From: JBGLNL01 sp046484125
GTDB taxonomy: Bacteria; Chloroflexota; Dehalococcoidia; SZUA-161; SpSt-899
Direction of reading: 5' to 3'
DNA length: 64,000 nt
NCBI GenBank assembly: GCA_046484125.1
Contig: JAWOBX010000049.1
Coordinates: forward strand, 1 to 64,000
Positions 34,005 to 42,566 of the stretch are shown here, piece after piece (positions within the stretch are counted from its first letter, which is position 1; the number at the start of each line of letters is the position of its first letter). The notes below the pieces were generated by a model, which did no database searches, had not been told where the DNA came from, and saw nothing but the letters and a program-made list of their open reading frames with translations. The position numbers and the translations under genes are program-made.

Positions 34005-34598
34005 CTATTTCCATGAACTGCGAACTTGATCCAGCCATAGGTTAAGCTCTTCATAGAAGGCCAGGCGGTCTTCCCCTTCCGGTGCACTCATGGTAGCAGC
34101 TTCAACAGGATGAAAAACCTGCTCTTCTCCCGCTGGTTTTATGGGTAAAGATGTATTGCTCACTCCATCCCATTCCTTATTTACCGGAAGTCCGAGTCTC
34201 TCAAGAGGCGGATCGACCGTGGCGTCGATAAGGACGAAATCGCCATTGACCTCCGCGCGGCACGCGAGATGGTGACTCAACGGAAGCTTCATAGCCAGAG
34301 ACCTCAGCCTCTCAGGCATATCTATTTCAAGGTCCGCCCAGTTAAAAGGAAAGACCGAATAAAGCACTGTCATACCCAGCCTCTCATACATGCCGGCCAT
34401 AAGGAAGTGCTTTGGTGTGCATGAGCCCTTCCAGTATCTCAGGATGTCTGCATACGTCTCATGGCTGACAAGTTCGGGAATGACCGCGTACGGAATATCC
34501 CTGATGCTCTCGAAAATCTTGATTCTGGCCTCAATCGCTGTTTTCCCCACGGACCATTCCCGGAATTTCCGGTTGACCAGTTCCGACTGCATTGTCAT
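34005..34598 (-). CDS. Transglutaminase-like domain protein
   Basis: A 197-residue protein resembling bacterial transglutaminase-like cysteine proteins. A cysteine lies in WKGSCTPKHFLMAGMYERLGM, and a histidine and aspartate lie in HHLACRAEVNGDFVLIDATVD, which together could form a Cys-His-Asp triad. No signal peptide is seen. It overlaps the PPC-domain gene upstream by four bases. Assignment rests on the triad spacing only, and the substrate is unknown. Confidence 0.6.
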   Translation of the reverse strand: MTMQSELVNRKFREWSVGKTAIEARIKIFESIRDIPYAVIPELVSHETYADILRYWKGSCTPKHFLMAGMYERLGMTVLYSVFPFNWADLEIDMPERLRSLAMKLPLSHHLACRAEVNGDFVLIDATVDPPLERLGLPVNKEWDGVSNTSLPIKPAGEEQVFHPVEAATMSAPEGEDRLAFYEELNLWLDQVRSSWK

Positions 34599-35002
34599 CC
34601 CTCGAGTTCATTAAGTCCTGTATATTTGTCCAGGTACCGGCTCAGTTGAAAATCAAGCTCTCCTATCATAACTTCGGCTGTGGAGAATACCTCCGCCTCC
34701 ACCAGATGCCCTCCGGAACAGCCCTTATCGCTGGCGAGCTGTATGTGAATATGGAGTATTCGTTCGCCATTCTTCAACGCCACGGAACCCTGCGCGCATA
34801 CTATTTCCAGTGGACCTTCGTACCGATGCGATTCATATTTCCCCGGCAACTGCTTCAGGTAGTTTAGCGTAGCGCTATTTACCGAGCCTATTATGCCGAT
34901 AATAATCCCTGATGTAATCTCCCGAGACGTGCAGAAGTGTTCTATTCCCTCGACTATGTCAACCCCTGGTTGTATTCTGAATACGTGTATATTCTTGAAC
35001 AT
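34595..35002 (-). CDS. PPC/DUF296 domain protein
   Basis: A 135-residue single-domain protein of the PPC (DUF296) family: ITSGIIIGIIGSVNSATLNYL, a middle strand with GSVALKNGERILHIHIQLA, and GGHLVEAEVFSTAEVMI. The histidines in HIHI and GGHL match the putative metal-binding set. In plants the domain accompanies AT-hooks; in bacteria it stands alone and its function is unknown. Confidence 0.85.
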   Translation of the reverse strand: MFKNIHVFRIQPGVDIVEGIEHFCTSREITSGIIIGIIGSVNSATLNYLKQLPGKYESHRYEGPLEIVCAQGSVALKNGERILHIHIQLASDKGCSGGHLVEAEVFSTAEVMIGELDFQLSRYLDKYTGLNELEG

Positions 35003-35027
35003 TAAAACAAATATCCGATTTCATCAT

Positions 35028-35213
35028 TTACGGAAAACAGCCAAGCTGACAAGCCGCGATCTTTACATCCATCTCGTTGGCGGCATCCCCGATTCTCCGG
35101 GGGTTGATACCCATATCCTGCGCGATCTTAAAGGCAACCGGGCAGAGCAACTTGCCGTCCACCAGTGATGAACTTATTTTTTCTTTAATTTCCTCATCTG
35201 AGACCGTACTCAT
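35028..35213 (-). CDS. Small conserved protein with C-terminal CQLGCF motif
   Basis: A 61-residue protein: an N-terminal charged helix, GKLLCPVAFKIAQDMGI, then ANEMDVKIAACQLGCF at the C-terminus. I recognise the ACQLGCF ending from small conserved proteins in anaerobes, but no function is established. The two cysteines near the end plus the one in LLCPVA could bind a metal. It is seven bases from the alpha/beta hydrolase gene upstream. Confidence 0.7.
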   Translation of the reverse strand: MSTVSDEEIKEKISSSLVDGKLLCPVAFKIAQDMGINPRRIGDAANEMDVKIAACQLGCFP

Positions 35214-35219
35214 ATTTTA

Positions 35220-36005
35220 TCATCCTCCCTTAAAGATAAACCGTTTTATCGATTCGAAGTAAACATCCTTACCGACCAGCATTATATCATTATGCCCGGC
35301 ATTCGGAACGATGACCAGCCGCTTCTGGTCAGTACCGATATGATTGTAAATCACTTCAGACTCATCAGGGGAGATCAGCGTATCCCGCTCGCCATGAATC
35401 AATAATGCCGGCATCGTGATCGTACTCAACAGTTCAAGGTTCTTCTTCTCGAACTCTTCCATGCCGGGTATAACAAGAGGCAATCCTATCTGGCCGAGTA
35501 AACGGCGGTTCTGAGTAAATCCGCTCTCCAGTATGAGGCCACTCATCCTCTCAGGATAGTTCGCAGCCAGTTCGATAGCCGACTGGCTGCCCAGTGAACG
35601 CCCCATTACGAACTTGTTGCTGGTGTAGCCACCGGAAAGGAGCATTTCTTCGAAATAATCCAAAATCAAATGAGCGTCTGAGGCGGCACTGGAAAACGCT
35701 GGAGTACCATTGCTTCTTCCATACCCACGATAGTCCGCCACGAAAAGGTTTATTCCGATCTGGTTGTAAAGCGGAGCGATCCAGTCATAGTCACTCGCCA
35801 CTTCCCCGTTTCCGTGAAAATACAGGATCGACGGGGAATGCTGGCCGATGGGATAAAATCGGCAGGATATGGAGAGATCCTCCCAGACTGGCACAAAATG
35901 ATCGACCACTCCGGCGGGACTCGGGGTCCAGTCCTGCCGCGGGAAGAACACAAATTGAATCAGGGAAGGATCGTCCAGTATGGAGTAGTCAAGTTGATCG
36001 GCCAC
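35220..36005 (-). CDS. Alpha/beta hydrolase
   Basis: A 261-residue alpha/beta hydrolase. It has the oxyanion segment YFHGNGEVASDY, nucleophile elbow GRSLGSQ (Ser), the aspartate region HGERDTLISPDE and the histidine in NAGHNDIM. It lacks a signal peptide and resembles the cytosolic esterase-like group related to BEM46. Substrate unknown. Confidence 0.88.
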   Translation of the reverse strand: MADQLDYSILDDPSLIQFVFFPRQDWTPSPAGVVDHFVPVWEDLSISCRFYPIGQHSPSILYFHGNGEVASDYDWIAPLYNQIGINLFVADYRGYGRSNGTPAFSSAASDAHLILDYFEEMLLSGGYTSNKFVMGRSLGSQSAIELAANYPERMSGLILESGFTQNRRLLGQIGLPLVIPGMEEFEKKNLELLSTITMPALLIHGERDTLISPDESEVIYNHIGTDQKRLVIVPNAGHNDIMLVGKDVYFESIKRFIFKGG

Positions 36006-36069
36006 GGACTTATATTATCATATCAATCGGCAGGCATACTACAGGAGACCAGCCGCTGTATTGCTGGGA

Positions 36070-36333
36070 CTAATCCGCGCGCCTGAGTTCGAACACAACA
36101 GGGTTCTCAGGATCCGGGCAAGCTACCGTGGTCCTGCCTTGTTCGTTCTCCCAGGGGAATGAGCATCCCATTTGCAGCACCGTCGCGAAGGGGAACAGGG
36201 CACAGAAGGCCCAGGAACACATATCCGCCGGTGTAACTTGCCCGATGATGAATCGATCACCGACTTTATGGCCGGCCGAACATGTACCCTGCTGGGATAT
36301 TACTATGGCTAATACGTCACGCATCTCTTCCAT
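36070..36333 (-). CDS. TIGR04076 family protein
   Basis: An 87-residue protein of the TIGR04076 type. It starts with VLAIVISQQGTCSAGHKVGDRF, has MCSWAFCALFPFATVLQMG in the middle, and ends with TVACPDPENPVVFELR. Conserved cysteines (GTCSAGH, ADMCSWAFCA, ACPD) suggest a metal or redox site, but no role is known. The start could be the first Met or the fourth residue, also Met. It sits between lysA and a hydrolase gene. Confidence 0.8.
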   Translation of the reverse strand: MEEMRDVLAIVISQQGTCSAGHKVGDRFIIGQVTPADMCSWAFCALFPFATVLQMGCSFPWENEQGRTTVACPDPENPVVFELRRAD

Positions 36334-36341
36334 AGAAATCC

Positions 36342-37607
36342 TCAGACTTTGAACTCATTCAATTTTCCAAAATCGAGCGTGGCAAAATAATCCTCGATGG
36401 TTTCAGGCCTTCGGATCCGGACCACATCGCCGTTCTCCCTGAGAAGCAACTCAGCCGACCTCAGCTTGCCATTGTAGTTGAATCCCATGGCGTAACCGTG
36501 CGCCCCGGTATCGTGAATTACTATCAGGTCGCCGGGTTCCAGTTCGGGAAGCGGTCGATCAATGGCGAACTTGTCTATGTTCTCACAGAGAGAACCGGTA
36601 ACATCGTAAAACCTGTCATGGGGAAGGTCTTCCTTACCCATGACCGTTATGTGATGATACGCCCCATAAATGGCCGGTCTCATGAGATCGGCCATCGTAG
36701 CATCAAGTCCGGCGAAATTCTTATAGGTACTCTTTACGTGACGCACGCGGGAAACGAGATATCCATAGGGTCCTGTGACCATTCGACCGCATTCCATGAA
36801 TATTTTCACAGGCGCCAGTCCGTTTGCCTCAATGATCCCCTCATATCGCTGTTTTATTCCCTCGCTCACGGCGTTGAGGTCAACCGGCTGCTCCTCAGGC
36901 CTGTAGGGTATGCCTATACCACCACCGATATTCACGAACTCAAAACCAATCCCAAGTTCTCGTGCAATATCGACAACCAGATTGAAAAGTATCTCAGCCG
37001 TCTCCACGAAATAATCCCGATCAAGTTCATTGGAGGCGACCATGGCGTGAAGGCCGAATCGCGTGACGCCCCTGTCACGAGCCTGACGATACCCGTCGAA
37101 CAGCTGTTCCCTGGTGAATCCGTACTTGGCTTCCTCGGGTTTACCAATGATCACATTCCCTCTCTTTAAAGAGCCGGGATTGTACCTCATACAGAGAATT
37201 TCGGGCAGTCCAGCGTGTTTTTCCAGGTAGCTGAGGTGTGTTATATCGTCCAGATTTATTATGGCTCCAAGTTGCCTGGCTTTAATAAACTCCTCTGCCG
37301 GGGTATCATTGGAGCTGAACATTATCTGCTCACCCGTGATGCCGGTCCTCTCAGCCAGTATCAATTCCGGAAGAGAGCTGCAATCGGCGCCAAATCCCTC
37401 AGCTTTGAGAATTTTCATCAGGAAGGGATTAGGAGTTGCCTTCACGGCGAAGAACTCTTCAAATCCCTGGTTCCAGTTAAAAGCCTTTTTCAAGTAACCG
37501 GCATTCTCCCTGATAGCCTTCTCATCATAAATGTGAAAAGGCGAGGGATACTGTGCAAGTATATCTTCAAGTTGCTGGTGTGAAAATGGAACTTTTTTTT
37601 CTACCAC
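36342..37607 (-). CDS. lysA: Diaminopimelate decarboxylase family protein
   Basis: A 421-residue fold-type III PLP decarboxylase. It has the PLP lysine Lys56 in FFAVKATPNP, the glycine loop NIGGGIGIPYRP, ECGR near residue 275, and the C-terminal cysteine motif GSLCENIDKFA with HDTGAHGYAM. It most likely makes L-lysine from meso-diaminopimelate. Other family members (ornithine or arginine decarboxylases, siderophore enzymes) cannot be excluded. It stands alone with a repeat-bearing 170-base gap upstream. Confidence 0.85.
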   Translation of the reverse strand: MVEKKVPFSHQQLEDILAQYPSPFHIYDEKAIRENAGYLKKAFNWNQGFEEFFAVKATPNPFLMKILKAEGFGADCSSLPELILAERTGITGEQIMFSSNDTPAEEFIKARQLGAIINLDDITHLSYLEKHAGLPEILCMRYNPGSLKRGNVIIGKPEEAKYGFTREQLFDGYRQARDRGVTRFGLHAMVASNELDRDYFVETAEILFNLVVDIARELGIGFEFVNIGGGIGIPYRPEEQPVDLNAVSEGIKQRYEGIIEANGLAPVKIFMECGRMVTGPYGYLVSRVRHVKSTYKNFAGLDATMADLMRPAIYGAYHHITVMGKEDLPHDRFYDVTGSLCENIDKFAIDRPLPELEPGDLIVIHDTGAHGYAMGFNYNGKLRSAELLLRENGDVVRIRRPETIEDYFATLDFGKLNEFKV

Positions 37608-37637
37608 TTTTTATCCCTTACTCTGATCGTCAGTTGA

Positions 37638-37671
37638 ATTAAGGAACCTCTGATCAACCCCCTTAAGTCCC
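37638..37671 (-). repeat. Dispersed intergenic repeat, copy in the lysA-mrp gap
   Basis: Read on the minus strand, this segment (GGGACTTAAGGGGGTTGATC, then AGAGGTTCCTTAAT) aligns with the repeat unit at 63561-63595 over about 34 bases, sharing TTAAGG-GGTTGAT and CCTTAAT. It lies in the noncoding gap upstream of lysA. It is similar but not identical, so it is a degenerate family. Confidence 0.5.
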
Positions 37672-37778
37672 ACAGTCTCGGTCAACATATGATACATAAG
37701 TGAGAACGTATCAGTCAATCAAAATGGGTATATTAATGACCGCAGGTAAAGCATTATTAGAGATTTGAGCGCTTGAAG

Positions 37779-38774
37779 TTAAGTTCCCAGCACCCTCGTT
37801 GCCGCCTCCTGGAATTCGTTGAACACCTCAGAATCATATTTCTCTATCTCGCCCTTATCCGACAGGGTTGCCAGTTGTGGATCAAGCGGGATTTGCCCCA
37901 GTATCGGTGCGCCTGTCCTTGAAGCCATCTCTCCTACCCTGCTCGGCCCGAATATCTCTACCTTGTTGCCGGTCTCCGGTACCAGGAAATAGCTCATATT
38001 TTCGACCAGGCCCAGTACAGGCACGCTCATTTGATTGGCCATATTTACCGCCTTACGTACAACCATCGCGGCCAAATCCTGGGGACTCATAGCTATTATC
38101 ACGCCGGATAGAGGCAATGATTGCATCACGGTCAGGGGCACGTCAGCGGTTCCGGGCGGTAAATCCACTATAAGATAGTCAAGTTTACCCCAGAGCACAT
38201 CCTCCCAGAACTGCGTGACTGATTTCCCAACCAGCGGCCCTCTCCAGATAACGGCATCATCCTCATTGGGAAGCAGGAGGTTTATCGACATGATCTCAAT
38301 ACCGCTTTTAGATGTAACAGGCAGGAGACCGTTATCACTTCCACCTGGGCGTCCGTTAATACCGAACATCTTTGGTATGCTTGGCCCGGTGACGTCCGCA
38401 TCAAGTATGCCCACGGCCTTTCCCTGTCTCCTCATAGCAATCGCGAGTAGAGCCGTAACCAGTGACTTGCCTACCCCTCCCTTCCCGCTCATCACCGCCA
38501 CAACCTTATTGACTTTGTTGATATCCTTTGGAGTGGCCTGTTCAAAATCCACCGCGACCGCGTCGACACCCTCCAGGCCGGTCAGATTGTTTTGAATCTC
38601 GTTGCGCAGCCATTCCTGCACGTCAGAAGCCAGCGCGGCATCGGAGAGCGTTATCTTCATGCGGTTTTCCTTTATCTCAATGCTGCGCAGCAAATTCAAC
38701 TGAGTAACACTGCGCAATACCGCTGGCACAAGTATTTCTTCCAGCTTCTGTTCGACCTGTTCTTTCGTAGCCAT
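37779..38774 (-). CDS. Mrp/ApbC-family Fe-S carrier ATPase
   Basis: A 331-residue Mrp protein. An N-terminal DUF59-like domain (about 1-75) is followed by a MinD-type ATPase with GKGGVGKS at 98-105 and LIVDLPPGTADVPL. The usual bridging CxxC of Mrp (MSYFxCPxCG) reads MSYFLVPETG here, so Val265 and Thr268 replace both cysteines. Fe-S cluster binding in the ApbC manner is therefore doubtful. The start at 38774 follows GAGGAGG. Confidence 0.9.
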   Translation of the reverse strand: MATKEQVEQKLEEILVPAVLRSVTQLNLLRSIEIKENRMKITLSDAALASDVQEWLRNEIQNNLTGLEGVDAVAVDFEQATPKDINKVNKVVAVMSGKGGVGKSLVTALLAIAMRRQGKAVGILDADVTGPSIPKMFGINGRPGGSDNGLLPVTSKSGIEIMSINLLLPNEDDAVIWRGPLVGKSVTQFWEDVLWGKLDYLIVDLPPGTADVPLTVMQSLPLSGVIIAMSPQDLAAMVVRKAVNMANQMSVPVLGLVENMSYFLVPETGNKVEIFGPSRVGEMASRTGAPILGQIPLDPQLATLSDKGEIEKYDSEVFNEFQEAATRVLGT

Positions 38775-38870
38775 TAGTTGATCCTCCTCATTTCTTTGAA
38801 AATATTTTATAGTAACCCTTATCAATCCCTTTTTAATTACCCGAACACTCTTTCTCGATCCCCGGTTCTA

Positions 38871-39470
38871 CTACGTGAGTTTCCTTAGTAAAGCAAAGAT
38901 CTCCTCCACCTGTTGCCTCGTATTCTGGAAAGATCCATCGTTATCGATTACATAATCAGCGTATTTCGATTTCTCCTTAATCGGCATCTGGACCTCGATT
39001 ACCCGCTCGGCATCCTCTTCAGCCAACCCCCTGGCTTTCAACCGCTCAATCCTGTTCCTTCTGCTTGCTGAAACCACTACCACCTTATCCACTGTCGTGT
39101 GAATTCCGGTTTCTATCAACAGGGGCACGTCTTTTATTACTATCGCCTCCGGATCAGTCTCGGCTATTTCTATCAACCTCCTGTCGGCCTCATCGAATAT
39201 GGCGGGATGAGTTATGCGATTGAGAGTGTTCAGCTTTTCTGGATTTCTGAACACCATCTCACCCAGTTTTTCCCTGTTTAGAGTCGAATCCTGGCTCAAT
39301 ATCTCTTCGCCTAATTCCTCAACAAGCCTCGACCAGGCCGGTTTCCCCGGTTCCACCACCTCCCTCGCCAGTAAATCATAATCAATTATGTAAGCCCCCA
39401 GATCTCTGAATATTCCCGATACCGTGCTTTTGCCAGACCCAATGCCGCCCGTCAAACCGACTACTATCAC
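38871..39470 (-). CDS. coaE: Dephospho-CoA kinase
   Basis: A 199-residue kinase for the last step of CoA synthesis: P-loop GGIGSGKST, DYDLLAREVVEPG after it, and the lid region with RRNRIERLKARG. I start it at the GTG (39470-39468), which overlaps the preceding stop (GTGA) with GGAGG four bases before. The frame is open further upstream, inside the preceding gene. It is the last gene of an eight-gene minus operon. Confidence 0.92.
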   Translation of the reverse strand: MIVVGLTGGIGSGKSTVSGIFRDLGAYIIDYDLLAREVVEPGKPAWSRLVEELGEEILSQDSTLNREKLGEMVFRNPEKLNTLNRITHPAIFDEADRRLIEIAETDPEAIVIKDVPLLIETGIHTTVDKVVVVSASRRNRIERLKARGLAEEDAERVIEVQMPIKEKSKYADYVIDNDGSFQNTRQQVEEIFALLRKLT

Positions 39471-39739
39471 AGGACCTCCATCCGATGCGCGGCTCCACCC
39501 GACTCCCACCACAACATAAACCGTACGGTTTTGCCCTCTACCAGGCAGGGCTCGTATTCGCTCCGAAGTTTATTGAAATCGTTTGTCTCTAGAAAGGATT
39601 TCAATATCTCGAGTCTTTCGGCCAGATCCGGATCCTCCTCTCCGATCTCCAGCAACTGTCTCATAACCCGCTCGTATTCCCTCCTGGCACGGGTTTGTAC
39701 GCACTGGGAAAGATCCGGCTCGAGTTCAATTTCCGTCAT
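39467..39739 (-). CDS. Small protein of unknown function
   Basis: A 90-residue, mostly helical and acidic protein. The N-terminus has two paired helices (RREYERVMRQLLEIGEE and LAERLEILKSFLE). The C-terminus forms strands with VEGKTVRFMLWWESGG. I do not recognise a family. It overlaps the MBL-fold gene upstream and coaE downstream by four bases each, which shows it is translated as part of the operon. Confidence 0.7.
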   Translation of the reverse strand: MTEIELEPDLSQCVQTRARREYERVMRQLLEIGEEDPDLAERLEILKSFLETNDFNKLRSEYEPCLVEGKTVRFMLWWESGGAAHRMEVL

Positions 39740-40563
39740 GGCAATGTCAGCACTGTCCCGGAGTTATTCAGGAAGAATCTGTCGGGGAACTCCCCGGCAA
39801 GCCAGCACGAGGCATTGAAACCTGTACAATGTGATACCCCTATTTTCTCAACTCCTATCTCACGCAGGTCCGCCGTTGTTCTTACCAGCCTCTCTTCATC
39901 GGCGGATATAAGATGCGTACCGCCCAGTACGCAGTAAACCTTTTCCTCGCCGGTGATATTTTGCATGTGCCGAATGGTGTTGATCATACCTCTGTGACCA
40001 CACCCGAGTATAACTATGAGGCCCTTTTCGCTCTTTATACCGAGGGCGAGGTCATCCATTAGCTGATCCGGAGTGAAACTTCCGTTATCTTTGACATACA
40101 TCCCGGCATCGATTCTCTCATAGTCGTTCTCCATGGGGATCTCCCCGCTGGTGACCATGAGGTCAGTAAGCCAAAGCGGTTCCCTGGTCAGTTGAAACTT
40201 CGCCCCCATACCCTCCAGTTCCTCCCGGTGGAAAGGTATTCCGATATAGCGCTGGATTTCCCCATAAACCGCATACTTTAAATCCCACATATCGGGGTGG
40301 GCGATTATTTCGATTTCGCCCGTTTGCGCCAGTACGCTGACAAGTCCACCGGTGTGATCGTAGTGACCGTGACTGAGAATAAGTTTATTCACCCGGGCGA
40401 GGTCTATCCCCAGCAATTGCGCGTTATGCGCCGCTGAGATTCCCTGCCCGGTATCCAGCAAAAACATGCTTCCATTCAGTTCAATCAATACACTGAGGCC
40501 CCATTCAGCCAGCACGGCCGGATTAGCTGTATTCTCACTTAAGGTTGTTACTCTAATTTCCAT
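39736..40563 (-). CDS. MBL-fold metallo-hydrolase, dihydropterin-phosphate synthase-like
   Basis: A 275-residue metallo-beta-lactamase-fold protein with LSHGHYDHTGGL, GCGHRGMINT and GGTHLI, and a C-terminal cysteine/histidine segment SHCTGF. It matches the group related to the methanopterin-pathway aminobenzene phosphate synthase, which in most bacteria has unknown function. It starts three bases after the DUF4125 gene. A related protein lies at 44098-44793. Confidence 0.85.
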   Translation of the reverse strand: MEIRVTTLSENTANPAVLAEWGLSVLIELNGSMFLLDTGQGISAAHNAQLLGIDLARVNKLILSHGHYDHTGGLVSVLAQTGEIEIIAHPDMWDLKYAVYGEIQRYIGIPFHREELEGMGAKFQLTREPLWLTDLMVTSGEIPMENDYERIDAGMYVKDNGSFTPDQLMDDLALGIKSEKGLIVILGCGHRGMINTIRHMQNITGEEKVYCVLGGTHLISADEERLVRTTADLREIGVEKIGVSHCTGFNASCWLAGEFPDRFFLNNSGTVLTLP

Positions 40564-40565
40564 AG

Positions 40566-41120
40566 CTAATCGCCTCCATTGAGCTCAGCCTGACTTGCCT
40601 TTCGTTCCGCTTCGTCAATTGAACCGTACCCAATCCTCTCGAAAAGCCAGTCGAAACGCTCCTTGGCAAGATTCCTGCCGTCCTTTTCCGCTTCGAGCAC
40701 ATCGCGTAAATACAAATCGAGGGTTCCATCCGAATATGTTTCCAGCTCGCTGGCCAGATAAACCCTGAATGCCGGTCCCCCCTTGATTACCCGGGAATAA
40801 CGCTCGGCAAGTTCTTTCATCCACCTTTCCTCGACAGTGGCGATGATTTCGATTGCCGGGTTTTCTTTGATGGGAGGTATTTGCCGGTCAATTCTGGCAT
40901 ATTTCAATGTCAATAGATTCCTGCCTTCGTCTCGGGCGTTGTGCAGATCGCTCAGGTATGATCCCAGCGTCTCTGTGCTGAGTACCGAATGTGTCATGGA
41001 TCGCATGGATCTGAAGGTTTCGGGGTTTTCTTTGCAACGGGCTGGCTCTGATGTTCTCACGTGATTGAACATATCCAGTTCAAGCTCAACTATCTCTTTC
41101 AAAAGCTCTTCCCGGTTCAT
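40566..41120 (-). CDS. DUF4125 family protein
   Basis: A 184-residue helical protein with the DUF4125 signature blocks: ELDMFNHVRTSEPARCKENPET near the start, MTHSVLSTETLGSYLSDL, and two EGRNL-KYAR / DGRNLAKERF repeats. No function is known. It shares its start base with the stop of the preceding gene. The family is widespread in anaerobes near redox or corrinoid genes, which is general context rather than evidence of role. Confidence 0.8.
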   Translation of the reverse strand: MNREELLKEIVELELDMFNHVRTSEPARCKENPETFRSMRSMTHSVLSTETLGSYLSDLHNARDEGRNLLTLKYARIDRQIPPIKENPAIEIIATVEERWMKELAERYSRVIKGGPAFRVYLASELETYSDGTLDLYLRDVLEAEKDGRNLAKERFDWLFERIGYGSIDEAERKASQAELNGGD

Positions 41121-41713
41121 TATCTATGGCTCCAGTTCATGCATGGATTCAGCTCATACATCGGTGAACCGGCGTGTAAAGAGCGCTGAGTAACCGGACT
41201 CATAATGCCGCATCTGACGAAATGATCCAGCGTGTCGTGCATATCCAGATCGATGCCGAGGTCCGTTTGCAGTACCTGCATTTCGCTGACCTTCATACGG
41301 TTATTCTTCGCCATCTTTATGACTGTATTCAGAAAGCTCACCGTCTGTTCGACATCCTGATTGCCCGCTTCTTTGAGAGCTTCTCTTATGGCATAATCAC
41401 AGTCCCATAAGCCAGATTCTTCCGCTCGGAGAGCCAGTAATTTCACGACTCTGGGCAGATGATATCTTTCATTTTCCGCGAAGTTCAGTATTCTGTCCTC
41501 CCACGCTGAACCCCTGATCGATTTGACAGGAAGCAATAACCTTTCCTCATACGCCAGAAGGATGATCTCGTCTTTCTGCTCAGGTACGATGCCGATATCA
41601 TTGTAGCGAATGCCATCATCACGGACGCAACAGGAGAGAATCACCGCGATATTATGTGCCTCTTCCTGAGAGAAATAAGCGCTCAGAGCTCTGATAAGGT
41701 TAAAGCGGTCCAT
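41120..41713 (-). CDS. Unknown protein, paralogue of 41928-42563 product
   Basis: A 197-residue protein that I cannot place in a family. It shares an order of motifs with the 211-residue protein encoded at 41928: DEIILLAYEERLLLPV (here) versus EDIILTGWQWRLLIPV, then AWEDRILNFAENERYHLPRVV versus EWDDRVIMLEPGEEFEMPNIV, and a similar C-terminal CGIMSP / AGVISP followed by YELNP / YEFNP. The predicted structure is helical with a central strand pair. The duplication with an intervening 51-residue gene suggests a heteromeric unit. Confidence 0.75.
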   Translation of the reverse strand: MDRFNLIRALSAYFSQEEAHNIAVILSCCVRDDGIRYNDIGIVPEQKDEIILLAYEERLLLPVKSIRGSAWEDRILNFAENERYHLPRVVKLLALRAEESGLWDCDYAIREALKEAGNQDVEQTVSFLNTVIKMAKNNRMKVSEMQVLQTDLGIDLDMHDTLDHFVRCGIMSPVTQRSLHAGSPMYELNPCMNWSHR

Positions 41714-41719
41714 TCCCTT

Positions 41720-41875
41720 CTAAGCGAGTCCGTCCGACCCCCTCCTGAGCTTTTCCAGTTTCTCTTCCATTTCCTCCAGTTGCTCCAGCATACGGGGAGG
41801 CACTGAATGGGGCGGAATCCTGCTTCTGATCTCCTCAATGCGTTTAATTAATTCCTCTTCTGATTCTTCGCTCAT
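41720..41875 (-). CDS. Small coiled-coil protein (51 aa)
   Basis: A 51-residue ORF between the two paralogous unknown genes: ATG at 41875, TAG at 41722. It starts MSEESEEELIKRIEEIRSRI, has a PPHSVPPRM break, then EQLEEMEEKLEKLRRG, so two charged helices around a proline hinge. Gaps to neighbours are six and 52 bases. The heptad-like pattern and tight spacing make it a likely real gene; function unknown. Confidence 0.65.
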   Translation of the reverse strand: MSEESEEELIKRIEEIRSRIPPHSVPPRMLEQLEEMEEKLEKLRRGSDGLA

Positions 41876-41927
41876 TTTCTCTCTCTACATCGTCATTGCG
41901 ACGTGAGTTCGACTTATCCTGTTACGG

Positions 41928-42563
41928 TCAAAGCGTCCCACTGTCGCTGACATGAAGCCCAACCGTCGACTCAGCGAATACACTCGGATTGAACTCATAG
42001 AGAGGCGCTCCAAACTCTGATACCAGGGCAAGTGACCCCAGTTTCGGACTGATTACTCCCGCGCCTTTCAGGATCGCTATCATGGTATCCGCCCTGTCCT
42101 TCAGACCGGCAGCATTACATGCCTTGCTTATTCCAGGCGCATCAATGGTATAGTTTGAACACATCTCCTTTATCCTCATTACCAGATCGGGCAGTTTATC
42201 CCAGTCACGCTCATGGCTCTGCTGGAAGTATATCTCTACGGCGAGGTGAGTGTTCCACTTACGGCTGGATATGGCTTCATCGACCAGAAAACATACGATA
42301 TTCGGCATCTCGAATTCTTCTCCGGGTTCCAGCATAATTACCCTGTCATCCCATTCTCCACACCTGGAGGTCCGCACCGGAATGAGAAGCCTCCATTGCC
42401 AGCCAGTCAGAATGATATCTTCAGCATTATCTCCGGCTATTTCCTCAACCCGACTATAATCAATTTTACCGGATTTTCGGGCGTATTCCATAATTTGGGA
42501 TAGCATCCATGCCGTCTTCTCATCATGAACAAAGCATTCTAACGCGTTGGCCAGATTATTCAC
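41928..42563 (-). CDS. Unknown protein, paralogue of 41120-41713 product
   Basis: A 211-residue protein sharing the RLLIPV, WDDRVI and AGVISP...YEFNP blocks with its neighbour. Cysteines are scattered with no metal motif. It is three bases after the MTH1187-type gene and is second in the operon that runs down to coaE. No family was recognised. The repeated architecture could be a winged-helix-like domain with variable ends, but that is only a guess. Confidence 0.72.
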   Translation of the reverse strand: MNNLANALECFVHDEKTAWMLSQIMEYARKSGKIDYSRVEEIAGDNAEDIILTGWQWRLLIPVRTSRCGEWDDRVIMLEPGEEFEMPNIVCFLVDEAISSRKWNTHLAVEIYFQQSHERDWDKLPDLVMRIKEMCSNYTIDAPGISKACNAAGLKDRADTMIAILKGAGVISPKLGSLALVSEFGAPLYEFNPSVFAESTVGLHVSDSGTL

Positions 42564-42566
42564 TTT

